A stretch of 64,000 nucleotides of DNA from an uncultured Opitutia bacterium (GTDB lineage: Bacteria; Verrucomicrobiota; Verrucomicrobiia; Opitutales; Opitutaceae), in the NCBI GenBank assembly GCA_903855985.1, contig CAIOAO010000006.1, forward strand, positions 41,332-105,331. The letters run 5' to 3'. A program made the translations under genes and the position numbers. The notes below the pieces were generated by a model. The model did not search any database. It saw nothing but the letters and a program-made list of their open reading frames with translations, and was not told where the DNA came from. This document shows, one piece after another, positions 28,620-37,742 of the stretch (within the stretch, counting starts at the first letter, position 1; each line of letters opens with the position of its first letter).

Positions 28620-29492
28620 TCAGTTGGCGGGGTTGGCTGACGGTGACTCCGGTGACAATCGCGGGGTCAGGCGCACGCGGATCGGTTGCTTCGTGGTGGG
28701 TGTAACCTGCGTAAGCTCTGCCAGCGGCGGGTCCAGTTGCAGGCGGTCCACGATGTAGGTCTGGTCCAGACTCCGGAACTCATCGCCCCGGTGCAGGGCG
28801 AAGTGAGTTTCGTCCTCATCTTCCGTTTCGGCCAGGATCGCCCGCAGCTCGCCCGTGTAACCGCGTTCCCCATGCGTCAGCGTGGTTTTTACCCCGGTGT
28901 GCTCATCCCGCACCACCGCCGTGGCGACCCGCTGAAACACAATCGAGCCATCCCCTGCCTTCACGGGGCGAAGCTCCACGGAAAATTCCAGGATCGCCAT
29001 TCCCAGTCCGGGCACCGCCCGCCCGGCACCGGCCAAAAAGACCTCGTTGGTCTGCAGGTTTTCAAACGTGCCGAGATAACTCCCTTCGCCGCCGACATAA
29101 CCGAGCAACTGAAGTCCGCAGGGTTCGCGCAGCACGGCAACCATCTCGAGTCCAGGACCCGGCGGCCGGTCCTTCGATCCGGCTGGGTTCGGTGGCGGTG
29201 TGACCGCGAAGCGACGGCTTCCTTCATCATAGGAAATCTCCGGTGGCGTGAACACATCATAGGCCCACTCGGGCCCCCGGGATTGCGTGCCGGGCGGCAT
29301 CCATTGTAACGGCCCGGTTGCCGGCTCCTCGATGGCACTTGCTACATAACCAGCGGGCTGTCTCGGGCCGACGGTATTTGCCCGCGTCGATCGCGCATGG
29401 TGCAGTCCGGGCCACCCGAAAACAGCCATCGAGGCCAACGCCACAGCGAGCGCGGCGCCCAGTAATATCTGCTCCAGATTGGGCCGGCTCAT
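28620..29492 (-). CDS. Amuc_1099-like pilus system protein
   Basis: 290 residues with one N-terminal membrane anchor (LGAALAVALASMAVFGWPG) and a mostly beta-rich periplasmic part. It sits between the secretin and the Amuc_1100-like gene, the position of Amuc_1099. Sequence identity to that family cannot be measured here; the call rests mainly on position, size and topology. Confidence 0.75.
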   Translation of the reverse strand: MSRPNLEQILLGAALAVALASMAVFGWPGLHHARSTRANTVGPRQPAGYVASAIEEPATGPLQWMPPGTQSRGPEWAYDVFTPPEISYDEGSRRFAVTPPPNPAGSKDRPPGPGLEMVAVLREPCGLQLLGYVGGEGSYLGTFENLQTNEVFLAGAGRAVPGLGMAILEFSVELRPVKAGDGSIVFQRVATAVVRDEHTGVKTTLTHGERGYTGELRAILAETEDEDETHFALHRGDEFRSLDQTYIVDRLQLDPPLAELTQVTPTTKQPIRVRLTPRLSPESPSANPAN

Positions 29493-29494
29493 GG

Positions 29495-30418
29495 TTAGAA
29501 TTTCTCCGCCGGCTGTACCGGGATCCGAATGAACTCAACCGTCACGGTGAACCGCGACCAGGGTGACGCGACCAGTGGCACGGCACCCGCCCCCACGGGA
29601 CGGATACTCTCCCGCGGCCGATCCGGGGCAGCGACTTCCACCGCCCGCACCAACACCGGCGGCTCCATTTCGCCCAGGCGGTTGAGCAACGTCCGCAGAG
29701 TTTCTGTCCGCCCCGTGAATGTCAGTCGGAACGCCGCGGTCTCGACGACGCCGGACACTCGCCACGATATTCTCGGATCGATCGCAAAAAAATCCTCCCC
29801 GGCCACTCCGGGCGCCCGTGCCGCCAGCGTTTGCTCCGGATTGAATTTCCGGGCCTCGCCGGGCCTTTCCCCTGGTAGCTCCCGCTGGCAGGAAATGATC
29901 TCGTGCGGCTGCGCTGCCAGCAGGGCCTCGAGCAGGGCTTCCATCCTCCTGCGCTCGCCCAAGACCGCCGCGATCTGCCCCGCTTCCGGAGCCTCGTGGG
30001 CATAGCGGGAAAATCCGAATCGCTCATCCGTCCGCAACTTCACGCCGGCTTGAAGCGCCCGCGCCCGCATCGCCTCAACGAATTCCGCATGTTCGAAAAA
30101 CGCCTCCGCCCGGTGGGCCGTCGCCGGCGGTTCGTGCGACGGGTCCGCCCCGGCCGCCGGCTTCAAAGCCGTCTTGAGTTCCGCCAGCTTCCGGTTCGTG
30201 CGCACCCGGTCAGCCTCGATTAGACCGGTGTTTTCCGCGGTGGGCGCCGGCTGGAGCGCCGCCAGGGCCCGCAGTTCGCGACTCGCCTTTTCGCGCTGTC
30301 GGCGGGCTTGGCGCGCTGCCACCCAGCGTTCGCCGAGCAGGCCCGACTCACCGATCACGAGCAGTCCCAGTCCCAGCATCGCGAGGGCAAACGCCCGGTT
30401 GGTCCGCACCCAGTTCAT
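29495..30418 (-). CDS. Amuc_1100-like pilus system protein
   Basis: 307 residues beginning MNWVRTNRAFALAMLGLG, a short cytoplasmic end and one membrane helix, then a coiled-coil region and a periplasmic part that recalls PilN/PilO folds. Amuc_1100 of Akkermansia, known for its effects on the host, has the same start, topology, size (about 317) and gene position. Its ATG follows the PilM-like stop by 11 nt. Confidence 0.78.
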   Translation of the reverse strand: MNWVRTNRAFALAMLGLGLLVIGESGLLGERWVAARQARRQREKASRELRALAALQPAPTAENTGLIEADRVRTNRKLAELKTALKPAAGADPSHEPPATAHRAEAFFEHAEFVEAMRARALQAGVKLRTDERFGFSRYAHEAPEAGQIAAVLGERRRMEALLEALLAAQPHEIISCQRELPGERPGEARKFNPEQTLAARAPGVAGEDFFAIDPRISWRVSGVVETAAFRLTFTGRTETLRTLLNRLGEMEPPVLVRAVEVAAPDRPRESIRPVGAGAVPLVASPWSRFTVTVEFIRIPVQPAEKF

Positions 30419-30429
30419 CGTTCGCCGCG

Positions 30430-32115
30430 TCAGAGCGGATGCTGCGGGTTGACGGCCAGTGTGACATCGAAGCGCAGCAGGCCCGGCTGGGCATTGTCGA
30501 AGCGCTCGTGCTCCACGGCCGCGATGAACGGCGATCCGGCGAAACCGGCCAGCAGCTGCTTCACCCGGGCGTACGATTCCGGACTGACTTTCGCCACCGG
30601 GTTTCGCACATCGAGCAGCCGGCCGCTCAACCTCAACCGCCAGGACGTTGCTGACTCGGCCGGGTCAGGCGGGCCACCTGCCCGGGCGGTCGGCGACGTC
30701 GGCACGATCAAGAGTTGGTCCAGCCATACATCCTCGATTTTTCCGAGCCGGTCCTGCAGATCGGCCAGAAACCGGATCCAATTCGTCCTCGCCGCGATCA
30801 CCGCCTGGAATGCGGTAGTTTCTTTCCGCGCCGCGGCGAGTCGCTCCAGGTTGCGCGCATTGCGCTCCGCGTTCACCCGCATCGGGGCCAGCTGGGACCT
30901 CAGTTCCTGCACGCGGCCCGTTTCCAACTTGGCCAGCCGGTGAAAATGCCAGAGTGGCGGCAGCAGTGCGAGGGCCAGCAGCATCGCCGCGCCGAGCAGC
31001 CGTGGCTGCCGCCGTCGAACTTCGCGGGCAGCCCGGACCGCCAGCGGTAGCAGGCCGCATTCCGCACCCGTTTCCATCCCCGGGGACACCGCAAGTCCGA
31101 TGAGGTTGGCCAGCACAGGCGCAGCCGATGCCGCCCCAGCCGCGCGGGCGCTGGCTGATAGCTCGACGTTGCGGAACGGGTCGTAGGGCTCCACCGGCAG
31201 GGCGAATTTCTCCGCGAGCGCCGTCCCCAGCCCCGGGATCAGCGAACCCCCGCCCGTCAGGTAGATGGCCGCCGGTTTCGCGGCACCAGTCCGGAGGCTG
31301 AAATTGCCGGTCGTCCGCAGGATCTCCAGCTGCAGCCGGCCGAGAAAATCGTCCCTCGCGCGCTGCACGGCAGCTCGGGCGGCCGAATTATCCGCGAGGT
31401 CCGGCGGGGCTGCAAATACGTGGAGTTTCAGCACCTCCGCCCGGTTAAAATCGAGCAGCAGCTCCTCCGCCACGGCCGTCGTCAGGGCGTTCCCCGCCAG
31501 GGAAAACGTGCGGGCGAAAAAGCGTCCTCCCGGCCCTACCAGCACCAGGTTCGTGGACCGCGCGCCAATATCCACCACCAGCACCGGCCCGGTAACCTCC
31601 GGATAATTGAAACGAAACGCCCGGTACAGCGCGCAACACGAGGACACCGCCCGTTTCACCGGAAAACCCGCGGTTTCCGCCGCCGCGCAGAGGTTTTCCA
31701 TCACGTCGCGTTTCACCGCCGTGAGCATGAGCTCAAGCTCCCGTTCGTCGCCCGTCACGACGAGATGATCCCACGCCACCGCCTCGAGCGGATACGGAAT
31801 CGCCTGCGCCGCCTCGAACTGGATGACCTCGCGGCGTTTCGCGGGCGGCACCGCCGGCGTCCGAACGAACTTCGTCAGCGTCAGATGTCCCGGCACCGCC
31901 AGTGCCACCGGCCCGCGCAATTTCCTTCGGCCGGCCACTGCCGCCAGTGCCTTGGTCGTGCCCTCCATCCAAGCCGGCTCCAGTGACGGTTCAGAACTCC
32001 TCGTCTCCAACGCGAACTCCTCGAGCACCAGTTTACCTGCAGTGCTGGAGCTGAAAACCGCGCCGGCAACATGGCCGGCACCGGCATCCACGACAAATTG
32101 GCGGGAAGAAAACAT
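30430..32115 (-). CDS. PilM-PilN fusion (Amuc_1101-like)
   Basis: 561 residues. The N-terminal ~350 residues are the actin-like PilM ATPase fold, with FVVDAGAGHVAGAV, VLVVDIGARSTNLVLVGPG and YLTGGGSLIPGL. A membrane helix (RLLGAAMLLALALLPPLW, about 372-389), a coiled coil and a PilN-like periplasmic domain follow. In most bacteria PilM and PilN are separate and touch through PilN's cytoplasmic tail; here they are one chain. The ATG at 32115 is used; a GTG lies one codon upstream. It is the first gene of the pilus operon. Confidence 0.82.
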   Translation of the reverse strand: MFSSRQFVVDAGAGHVAGAVFSSSTAGKLVLEEFALETRSSEPSLEPAWMEGTTKALAAVAGRRKLRGPVALAVPGHLTLTKFVRTPAVPPAKRREVIQFEAAQAIPYPLEAVAWDHLVVTGDERELELMLTAVKRDVMENLCAAAETAGFPVKRAVSSCCALYRAFRFNYPEVTGPVLVVDIGARSTNLVLVGPGGRFFARTFSLAGNALTTAVAEELLLDFNRAEVLKLHVFAAPPDLADNSAARAAVQRARDDFLGRLQLEILRTTGNFSLRTGAAKPAAIYLTGGGSLIPGLGTALAEKFALPVEPYDPFRNVELSASARAAGAASAAPVLANLIGLAVSPGMETGAECGLLPLAVRAAREVRRRQPRLLGAAMLLALALLPPLWHFHRLAKLETGRVQELRSQLAPMRVNAERNARNLERLAAARKETTAFQAVIAARTNWIRFLADLQDRLGKIEDVWLDQLLIVPTSPTARAGGPPDPAESATSWRLRLSGRLLDVRNPVAKVSPESYARVKQLLAGFAGSPFIAAVEHERFDNAQPGLLRFDVTLAVNPQHPL

Positions 32116-32195
32116 CACGGGCTCTCGGGGAAATAGGTGCAGTGCGCGGGCAAGAAACTCACCCGGTCCGTCCCGACCGGACCAATCCGGCTACG

Positions 32196-32209
32196 TTACA
32201 TTTCTGTAA
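32196..32209. promoter_or_regulatory. Perfect palindrome TTACA-N4-TGTAA
   Basis: TTACA (32196-32200) and TGTAA (32205-32209) form a perfect inverted repeat in the 210-nt region between the divergent pilus operon and Nudix gene. The position suits an operator; no regulator can be named. Confidence 0.4.
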
Positions 32210-32325
32210 GGCACACCTCGCCTCACCCTGCCCGGCGGGCGGCGCGGCCCGTCCGGAAAAAGCGTTGTCCCACTCCCACCGCGCTACACGCTCGCCCTGC
32301 TCCATGCCCCGTGCCCGGACCCCGC

Positions 32326-32829
32326 ATGCCACCTACCCTTTCCCACAAACTCGCCGTCCTCGTTTTCCTCGAAAACGCCGCGGGCGAGCACCTGCTCCTG
32401 CTTCGCGCCAAACCGCCGAATCTCGGGGTGTGGAGTCCCATTGGCGGCAAACTCGAGACGTCCGTCGGCGAGTCCCCCTTCGAATGCGCCGTGCGCGAGA
32501 CCCGCGAGGAGACCGGTCACGCCATCACTACCGCCGACTTGCACCTCTTTGCCATGATTGCCGAGCAGGCCTACGAGGGCGAATCCCACTGGCTGATGTT
32601 CCTGTTCCGCTGCAAACGACCCATCGCCGCCCTCCCGCCCGACATGGCTGAAGGCAGGTTCGGCTTCTTTTCGCGCGACGCCGTCCGTTCCCTCGCCATC
32701 CCCGAAACCGACCGCAACGCGCTTTGGCCCATTTATGACCAATATCGGGACAAATTTGTGGCCCTGCGGGCGGATTGCGCGCCGGGCAAACCCGTGCAGG
32801 TTGCCATCGAGGAAATCATCCCCCGCTGA
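32326..32829 (+). CDS. Nudix hydrolase
   Basis: 167 residues from the ATG at 32326. The Nudix box is present (ETREETGHAI with the core REXREEXG). The spacing from the first Gly-Gly to the first Glu is two residues longer than the canonical box (GGKLETSVGE). Substrate unknown; typical ones are oxidised nucleotides or nucleotide sugars. It starts about 60 nt before the PDH genes but the E1 alpha gene has its own gap. Confidence 0.88.
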   Translation: MPPTLSHKLAVLVFLENAAGEHLLLLRAKPPNLGVWSPIGGKLETSVGESPFECAVRETREETGHAITTADLHLFAMIAEQAYEGESHWLMFLFRCKRPIAALPPDMAEGRFGFFSRDAVRSLAIPETDRNALWPIYDQYRDKFVALRADCAPGKPVQVAIEEIIPR

Positions 32830-32890
32830 AGCCGGACTAAACACTTGATTTCTAGGGCGGCCGACAAAGACTTTTCGTTTAACCCATCTG

Positions 32891-34003
32891 ATGCCCTCTC
32901 CTGTGAACAAGAAACCCAGTGCCACTGCCGACGCCAAAGCCGCGGATAGCGCCCAAAGCGCCAGCCCCGCCCTCAGCGCGCCCATCAACCAGCAGCTGAC
33001 CAAGGCCGACAAGATCGCGTTGTTCACCACGATGATGCGCATCCGCCGCTTCGAGGAACGCTCCCTCCGCGCCTACCAGGCCAAGAAGATCGGCGGCTTT
33101 CTCCATCTCTACATCGGCCAGGAAGCCGTCGCCGTCGGCTGCTGCTCGCTGATGGGCAAGAACGACCACGTCATCACCGCCTACCGCGACCATGGCCATG
33201 CCATCGCCGTCGGCATGGGCCTCAACGAGCAGATGGCCGAGCTCTACGGCAAGGCCACCGGCTGTTCCAAGGGCAAGGGCGGCTCGATGCACTTCTTCGC
33301 CCCCGACCGCAATTATTGGGGCGGCCACGGTATCGTCGGCGGCCAGATCCCCCTCGGCACCGGCCTCGCCTACGCCCTGAAGTACAAGGGCCTCAAGGGC
33401 GCCGCCATGGCGTTCATGGGCGACGGCGCCGTCAACCAGGGCGCCGTGCATGAGGCCTACAATCTCGCGTCCCTCTGGCAGCTGCCCGTCATCTTCGTCA
33501 TCGAGAACAACGGCTACTCCATGGGCACCAGCCAGGAGCGCTCCTCCGCCGGCGACCTCGGCAAACGTGCCGCGGGCTACGACATGGCCTGGGCCAGCTG
33601 CGACGGACACGACATTTACGACGTCCGCGCCACGATGGACAAGTTCCTGCAACTCGCCCGCGAGGAGTCCAAACCCGCCGTCGTCGAGATCCGCACCTAC
33701 CGTTACCGCGGCCACTCCGTCGCCGACCCGGACAACACCTACCGCCCGAAGGCCGAGATTGAGGAATACCGCAAAACCAAGGACCCGATCCAGGTCTTCC
33801 AGCAGGCGCTGGTCACCGAGGGCGTCCTGACCGACGCGCTCATCGAGTCGATCGACCAGTCCGCCCGCGCCGAGGCCGAGGCCGCCGCGGAATTCGCCGA
33901 GGCCAGCCCGTTCCCGACCCCCGACGACATCCAGAAGGATGTTTACTGGGAGGCCGACCATCCCTCCGAGCGCAAATCCCAAGGCCGCCTGTTCTTCGAT
34001 TGA
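32891..34003 (+). CDS. pdhA: Pyruvate dehydrogenase E1 alpha
   Basis: 370 residues. The thiamine-diphosphate motif GDGAVNQGAVHEAYNLA runs to VIENNGYSMGT, and the conserved YRGHSVADPDNTYR loop is present. An Ala/Lys/Ser-rich N-terminal extension of ~35 residues precedes the fold. It pairs with the E1 beta product to decarboxylate pyruvate. First of three PDH genes. Confidence 0.96.
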   Translation: MPSPVNKKPSATADAKAADSAQSASPALSAPINQQLTKADKIALFTTMMRIRRFEERSLRAYQAKKIGGFLHLYIGQEAVAVGCCSLMGKNDHVITAYRDHGHAIAVGMGLNEQMAELYGKATGCSKGKGGSMHFFAPDRNYWGGHGIVGGQIPLGTGLAYALKYKGLKGAAMAFMGDGAVNQGAVHEAYNLASLWQLPVIFVIENNGYSMGTSQERSSAGDLGKRAAGYDMAWASCDGHDIYDVRATMDKFLQLAREESKPAVVEIRTYRYRGHSVADPDNTYRPKAEIEEYRKTKDPIQVFQQALVTEGVLTDALIESIDQSARAEAEAAAEFAEASPFPTPDDIQKDVYWEADHPSERKSQGRLFFD

Positions 34004-34012
34004 TCGGTCCGA

Positions 34013-34044
34013 CCAATCGAAAACCGCCCACCGCCAATCGAAAA
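34013..34044. repeat. CCAATCGAAAA direct repeat
   Basis: CCAATCGAAAA occurs at 34013-34023 and again at 34034-34044, between pdhA and pdhB. The second copy lies just before the pdhB ATG. A similar AATCGAAAATC-type run occurs inside menE. Confidence 0.5.
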
Positions 34045-34050
34045 TTTCCC

Positions 34051-35028
34051 ATGCCTCTGATCACTTACCGCGAAGCCATCCGCCACGCCCTTGCCGAGGA
34101 GCTGGAGCGGGACAAGAACGTCGTCGTCCTGGGCGAAGAGGTCGCCCAGTTCCACGGCGCCTACAAGGTCACCGAGGGCCTGCTCGAGAAGTTCGGCCCC
34201 AAGCGCATCGTGGACACGCCCATTTCCGAGGCCGGTTTCATCGGCATGGGTGTCGGCGCCTCGATGCTCGGCATCCGTCCCGTGATGGAGCTGATGTTCT
34301 GGAGTTTCTACTCCGTCGCCTTTGACCAGATCCTCAACAACGCCGCCAACGTCCGCTACATGTCCGGCGGCCTGATTAACTGCCCGATCGTCATCCGCGG
34401 TCCCGCCAACGGCGGCACCAACGTCGGCGCCACCCATTCCCACACCCCGGAAAACGTCCTCGCCAACCACCCGGGCGTGAAAGTCGTCGTGCCGTCCACG
34501 CCGTACGACGCCAAGGGCCTGCTCAAGTCCGCCATCCGCGACAACGACCCCGTTTTCTTCCTCGAAAACACCATCCTCTATGGCGACAAGGGCGAAGTCC
34601 CCACCGACGAATACCTGATCCCGCTCGGCCTGGCCGACGTGAAGCGCGAAGGCACCGATCTCACCATCGTCACCTACGGCCGCTGCGTGCTGCACTCGCT
34701 CGCCGCCGCCGAGCAGCTGCAGAAGGAGCATAACATCTCCGTCGAGGTCGTGGACCTGCGCTCCATCCGCCCGCTGGACATCGACACCGTCCTCGCCTCG
34801 GTCGCGAAGACCCACCGCGTCCTCATCGTCGAGGAGCAGAAGCCCTTCAGCAGCGTCGGCTCCCAGCTCGCGTTCATGATCCAGAAGGAATCCTTCGACG
34901 AACTCGACGGCCCGATCCACCGTTTGACCACGGTCGACGCCCCCGCCATCTACAGCCCGCCGGTCGAAATCGAGCAGCTCCCCAACCCCCAGCGCGTCAT
35001 CAAGGCCGCCCTCGAAGCCCTGGCATAG
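34051..35028 (+). CDS. pdhB: Pyruvate dehydrogenase E1 beta
   Basis: 325 residues from the ATG at 34051 (MPLITYREAI). Transketolase-like pyrimidine domain (VVLGEEVAQFHGAYKVTEGL, RIVDTPISEAGFIGMGVGA) and C-terminal transketolase domain (VVDLRSIRPLDIDTVLASV). With E1 alpha it forms the alpha2beta2 decarboxylase. Upstream in-frame codons are repeat-derived and were excluded. Confidence 0.96.
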   Translation: MPLITYREAIRHALAEELERDKNVVVLGEEVAQFHGAYKVTEGLLEKFGPKRIVDTPISEAGFIGMGVGASMLGIRPVMELMFWSFYSVAFDQILNNAANVRYMSGGLINCPIVIRGPANGGTNVGATHSHTPENVLANHPGVKVVVPSTPYDAKGLLKSAIRDNDPVFFLENTILYGDKGEVPTDEYLIPLGLADVKREGTDLTIVTYGRCVLHSLAAAEQLQKEHNISVEVVDLRSIRPLDIDTVLASVAKTHRVLIVEEQKPFSSVGSQLAFMIQKESFDELDGPIHRLTTVDAPAIYSPPVEIEQLPNPQRVIKAALEALA

Positions 35029-35080
35029 TTTTCGGTCCGGACTTCATCCTTCTTCCCTCTTCCTTCTCACTTTCACCACC

Positions 35081-36412
35081 ATGGCCCAAATCATCGATAT
35101 GCCCAAACTCAGCGACACCATGACGGTGGGCACGCTGGTCAAATGGCTGAAAAACGAAGGCGATGTCGTCAAATCCGGTGACATGCTCGCCGAGGTCGAG
35201 ACCGACAAGGCCACGATGGAACTCGAGTCCTTCTTCGACGGCACCCTGCTCAAGCAGTTCGTTCCCGCCGGCGGCCAGGTTGAAATCGGCGCCCCGCTCG
35301 CCGCCATCGGCAAGCCCGGTGAAAAAGTCGACGCCCCCGCAGGCAAGCCGGCGGCCGCTGCCCCTGCGGCTAAGCCTGCAGCCCCGGCCTCCGCCCCCGC
35401 GCCCGCCGCCGTCACCGCTCCCACCCCGGCCCCCGTCGCCGCGCCTGCGGCCATCGCCCCGAGCCCCTCACCTCTCGCACCCGCCACCGTGGGCCGCGTC
35501 CGCATCTCCCCCCTGGCCCGCAAACTCGCCGAGGAAAAGGGTCTCGACTACTCGCGCGTCAAGGGCAGCGGCCCCCACGGCCGCATCGTCCGTGAGGATA
35601 TCCTCGCCGCCGCAAAAAACCCGCCGGCACCCGCCTCCGCCCCCGCCGCGGCCGCCCCCAAATCCGCCGCACCCAAGGCCGACACCTGGCCGTGGCGCTC
35701 GGTCATGGACAAGTCCCCCGTGCAGGCCGACTCCGTCGCCCCGCTCTCCAACATGCGCGCCACCATCGCGCGCCGCCTGGTCGAGTCGAAGACCACCATT
35801 CCCCATTTCTACCTCGAGATCGAGGTCGACACCGCGCCGCTCAGCACATTGCGCAACAACCTCAACGCCGGCCTGACCAAGGACGGCGTCCGCCTGTCGG
35901 TAAACGACTTCGTCCTCAAGGCCTGCGCCGCCGCCCTGCGCGCCGTCCCCGCGGTCAACAGCTCGTGGGACGCCACCGGCATCAAGTACCACAGCGCCGC
36001 CCACGTGTCGTTCGCCGTGGCCATCGATGACGGCCTGATCACGCCGGTGATCAAGGACACCGACAAGAAGACCGTTTTCCAGATCAGCGCCGAGGCCAAG
36101 GATCTCGGCAAGCGGGCCAAGGACAAGAAGCTCGCCCCCGCGGAGTTCACCGGCGGCACGTTCTGTGTCTCCAATCTCGGCATGATGGGCATCACGCGTT
36201 TCTCTGCCATCATCAACCCGCCTAACTCCGCCATCCTCGCCGTCGGCACGTCGGTGAAGGTTCCCGTGGTGAAGGACGGCGCGATCGTGATCGGCGAGCG
36301 CCTCGCCCTCACCCTCTCTTGCGACCACCGCGTGGTGGACGGCGCCCTCGGCGCCAAGTTCCTCAACGCCCTTCGCGACCACCTCGAGAACCCGGCGCTG
36401 CTGCTGCTTTAG
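35081..36412 (+). CDS. pdhC: Dihydrolipoamide acetyltransferase, PDH E2
   Basis: 443 residues. One lipoyl domain (Lys43 in VETDKATME), an Ala/Pro-rich linker (~85-140), the peripheral subunit-binding domain (RISPLARKLAEEKGLDYSRV) and the catalytic domain ending with the HRVVDGALGAKFL active-site segment. It moves the acetyl group to CoA. No E3 (lpd) gene follows. Confidence 0.96.
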   Translation: MAQIIDMPKLSDTMTVGTLVKWLKNEGDVVKSGDMLAEVETDKATMELESFFDGTLLKQFVPAGGQVEIGAPLAAIGKPGEKVDAPAGKPAAAAPAAKPAAPASAPAPAAVTAPTPAPVAAPAAIAPSPSPLAPATVGRVRISPLARKLAEEKGLDYSRVKGSGPHGRIVREDILAAAKNPPAPASAPAAAAPKSAAPKADTWPWRSVMDKSPVQADSVAPLSNMRATIARRLVESKTTIPHFYLEIEVDTAPLSTLRNNLNAGLTKDGVRLSVNDFVLKACAAALRAVPAVNSSWDATGIKYHSAAHVSFAVAIDDGLITPVIKDTDKKTVFQISAEAKDLGKRAKDKKLAPAEFTGGTFCVSNLGMMGITRFSAIINPPNSAILAVGTSVKVPVVKDGAIVIGERLALTLSCDHRVVDGALGAKFLNALRDHLENPALLLL

Positions 36413-36430
36413 GCTGGGCTTAGCTCCGGC

Positions 36431-37708
36431 CTACCCGCCGTACGCCTGGCGAAATTCCGCCAGATCCAGCGTGCGCCCCGTCCGCCGGGACTCCTCGGCG
36501 GCGAAGCCCATCACGTGGCTCTCGACGGATTTCTGGAGCGACGACTCCATGTCCTCCGGCCGCGGCTTGCTCATCTCGGCATGCAGCGCCCGGATCAGCC
36601 CCGCATCGCCGCCGCCGTGCCCGCCGTCCTTCTCGAGGTCGATGGTGATGCGCTCCAGCTTCCGGGTCGCAAATACCTCCACCACCAGGTCGCAGCCCGC
36701 CGTCTTTTTCACGCGCTCGCCCGAAAGCAGCCGGCCCTTCGTGCCAAAGATCGCCAGGTCCCGGCCCTCGCTGAAGGCCGTCATCGTGAACGTGCACGTC
36801 GCCCCGCTGGCAAAATTCAGGTTCACCGTCTGGTGGTCCACCGCGGTGTTGTCGCAGTGATAGACGCAGCGGCCCCATGGGCTCGTCCGCAGCCAGTCGG
36901 TGATCTCGGCATCGGTCGCGGTCTTCGCCCGGTCGTAAATCACATCGAGCCAGCGCTTCTGGTCGCCGAGGTACCGGTGGGCATTGTAGAGACAAGTGTC
37001 ACCCACCGGGCAGCCGTCGGTGCAGCGCTGCGGCGCCCCGGCCGGCGCCTTTTCCGCGCGGAAATGCTGGATGCCGCCAAAGCTCCCCAGCGCCGTGCAG
37101 GGCGAGTCGATCAGCCAGGACAGGATGTCCATGTCGTGGCAGGACTTCGCGATGATCATCGGCGTGGACTTTTCCATAACGCTCCAGTGCCCACGGACGA
37201 AGGAATGACTTTGGTGCCACGGCTCCACGCCTTCCGTCGCCTCGACCGACACGATCTCGCCGAGCACGCCGCTCGCGATGATCGCCTTCACCTTCCGGTA
37301 AAACGGCGTGTAGCGCAGCACATGGCAGACCGTCACCCGCCGGCCGAGGTCGCGCGCGAGTTTCTCCAGCGCCAGCACGTCGCGCAGGTTCGTCGAGATC
37401 GGCTTCTCCAGCAGCAGGTCGTAGCCCTTCCGCAGCGCCGCCGACGCGTGCCCGAAGTGAAACGCATCCTGCGTCGCGATGATCATCAGGTCGGCCAGCT
37501 TCGGCTCGGCCAGGATCGCCACGTCGTCATGGAATTCGCGGAAAGCCGGGTTCTGCGACAGCGCCCGGGCCTTGGCCAGGCGCGCCGGGCTGTGGTCCGC
37601 CGCCGCCACGATCTCGTACAACTCCGGCTGCTTGGCCGCCAATTCGAAGTAGATGAAGGTGCGGCTGCCGCAACCGATCGCGGCAAGCTTGAGGCGTTGG
37701 GGTGTCAT
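36431..37708 (-). CDS. Gfo/Idh/MocA family oxidoreductase
   Basis: 425 residues from the ATG at 37708. The Rossmann motif is LAAIGCGSRTFIYF, followed by DLMIIATQDAFHFGHASAAL and LLEKPISTNLRD with the conserved Lys of the EKP motif. Family members oxidise or reduce sugars and cyclitols with NAD(P); the substrate is unknown. It is 34 nt downstream of the phosphomutase gene. Confidence 0.9.
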   Translation of the reverse strand: MTPQRLKLAAIGCGSRTFIYFELAAKQPELYEIVAAADHSPARLAKARALSQNPAFREFHDDVAILAEPKLADLMIIATQDAFHFGHASAALRKGYDLLLEKPISTNLRDVLALEKLARDLGRRVTVCHVLRYTPFYRKVKAIIASGVLGEIVSVEATEGVEPWHQSHSFVRGHWSVMEKSTPMIIAKSCHDMDILSWLIDSPCTALGSFGGIQHFRAEKAPAGAPQRCTDGCPVGDTCLYNAHRYLGDQKRWLDVIYDRAKTATDAEITDWLRTSPWGRCVYHCDNTAVDHQTVNLNFASGATCTFTMTAFSEGRDLAIFGTKGRLLSGERVKKTAGCDLVVEVFATRKLERITIDLEKDGGHGGGDAGLIRALHAEMSKPRPEDMESSLQKSVESHVMGFAAEESRRTGRTLDLAEFRQAYGG

Positions 37709-37742
37709 GGAGGAAATGGTCCGGACGAGGCACCGCTCCCGG

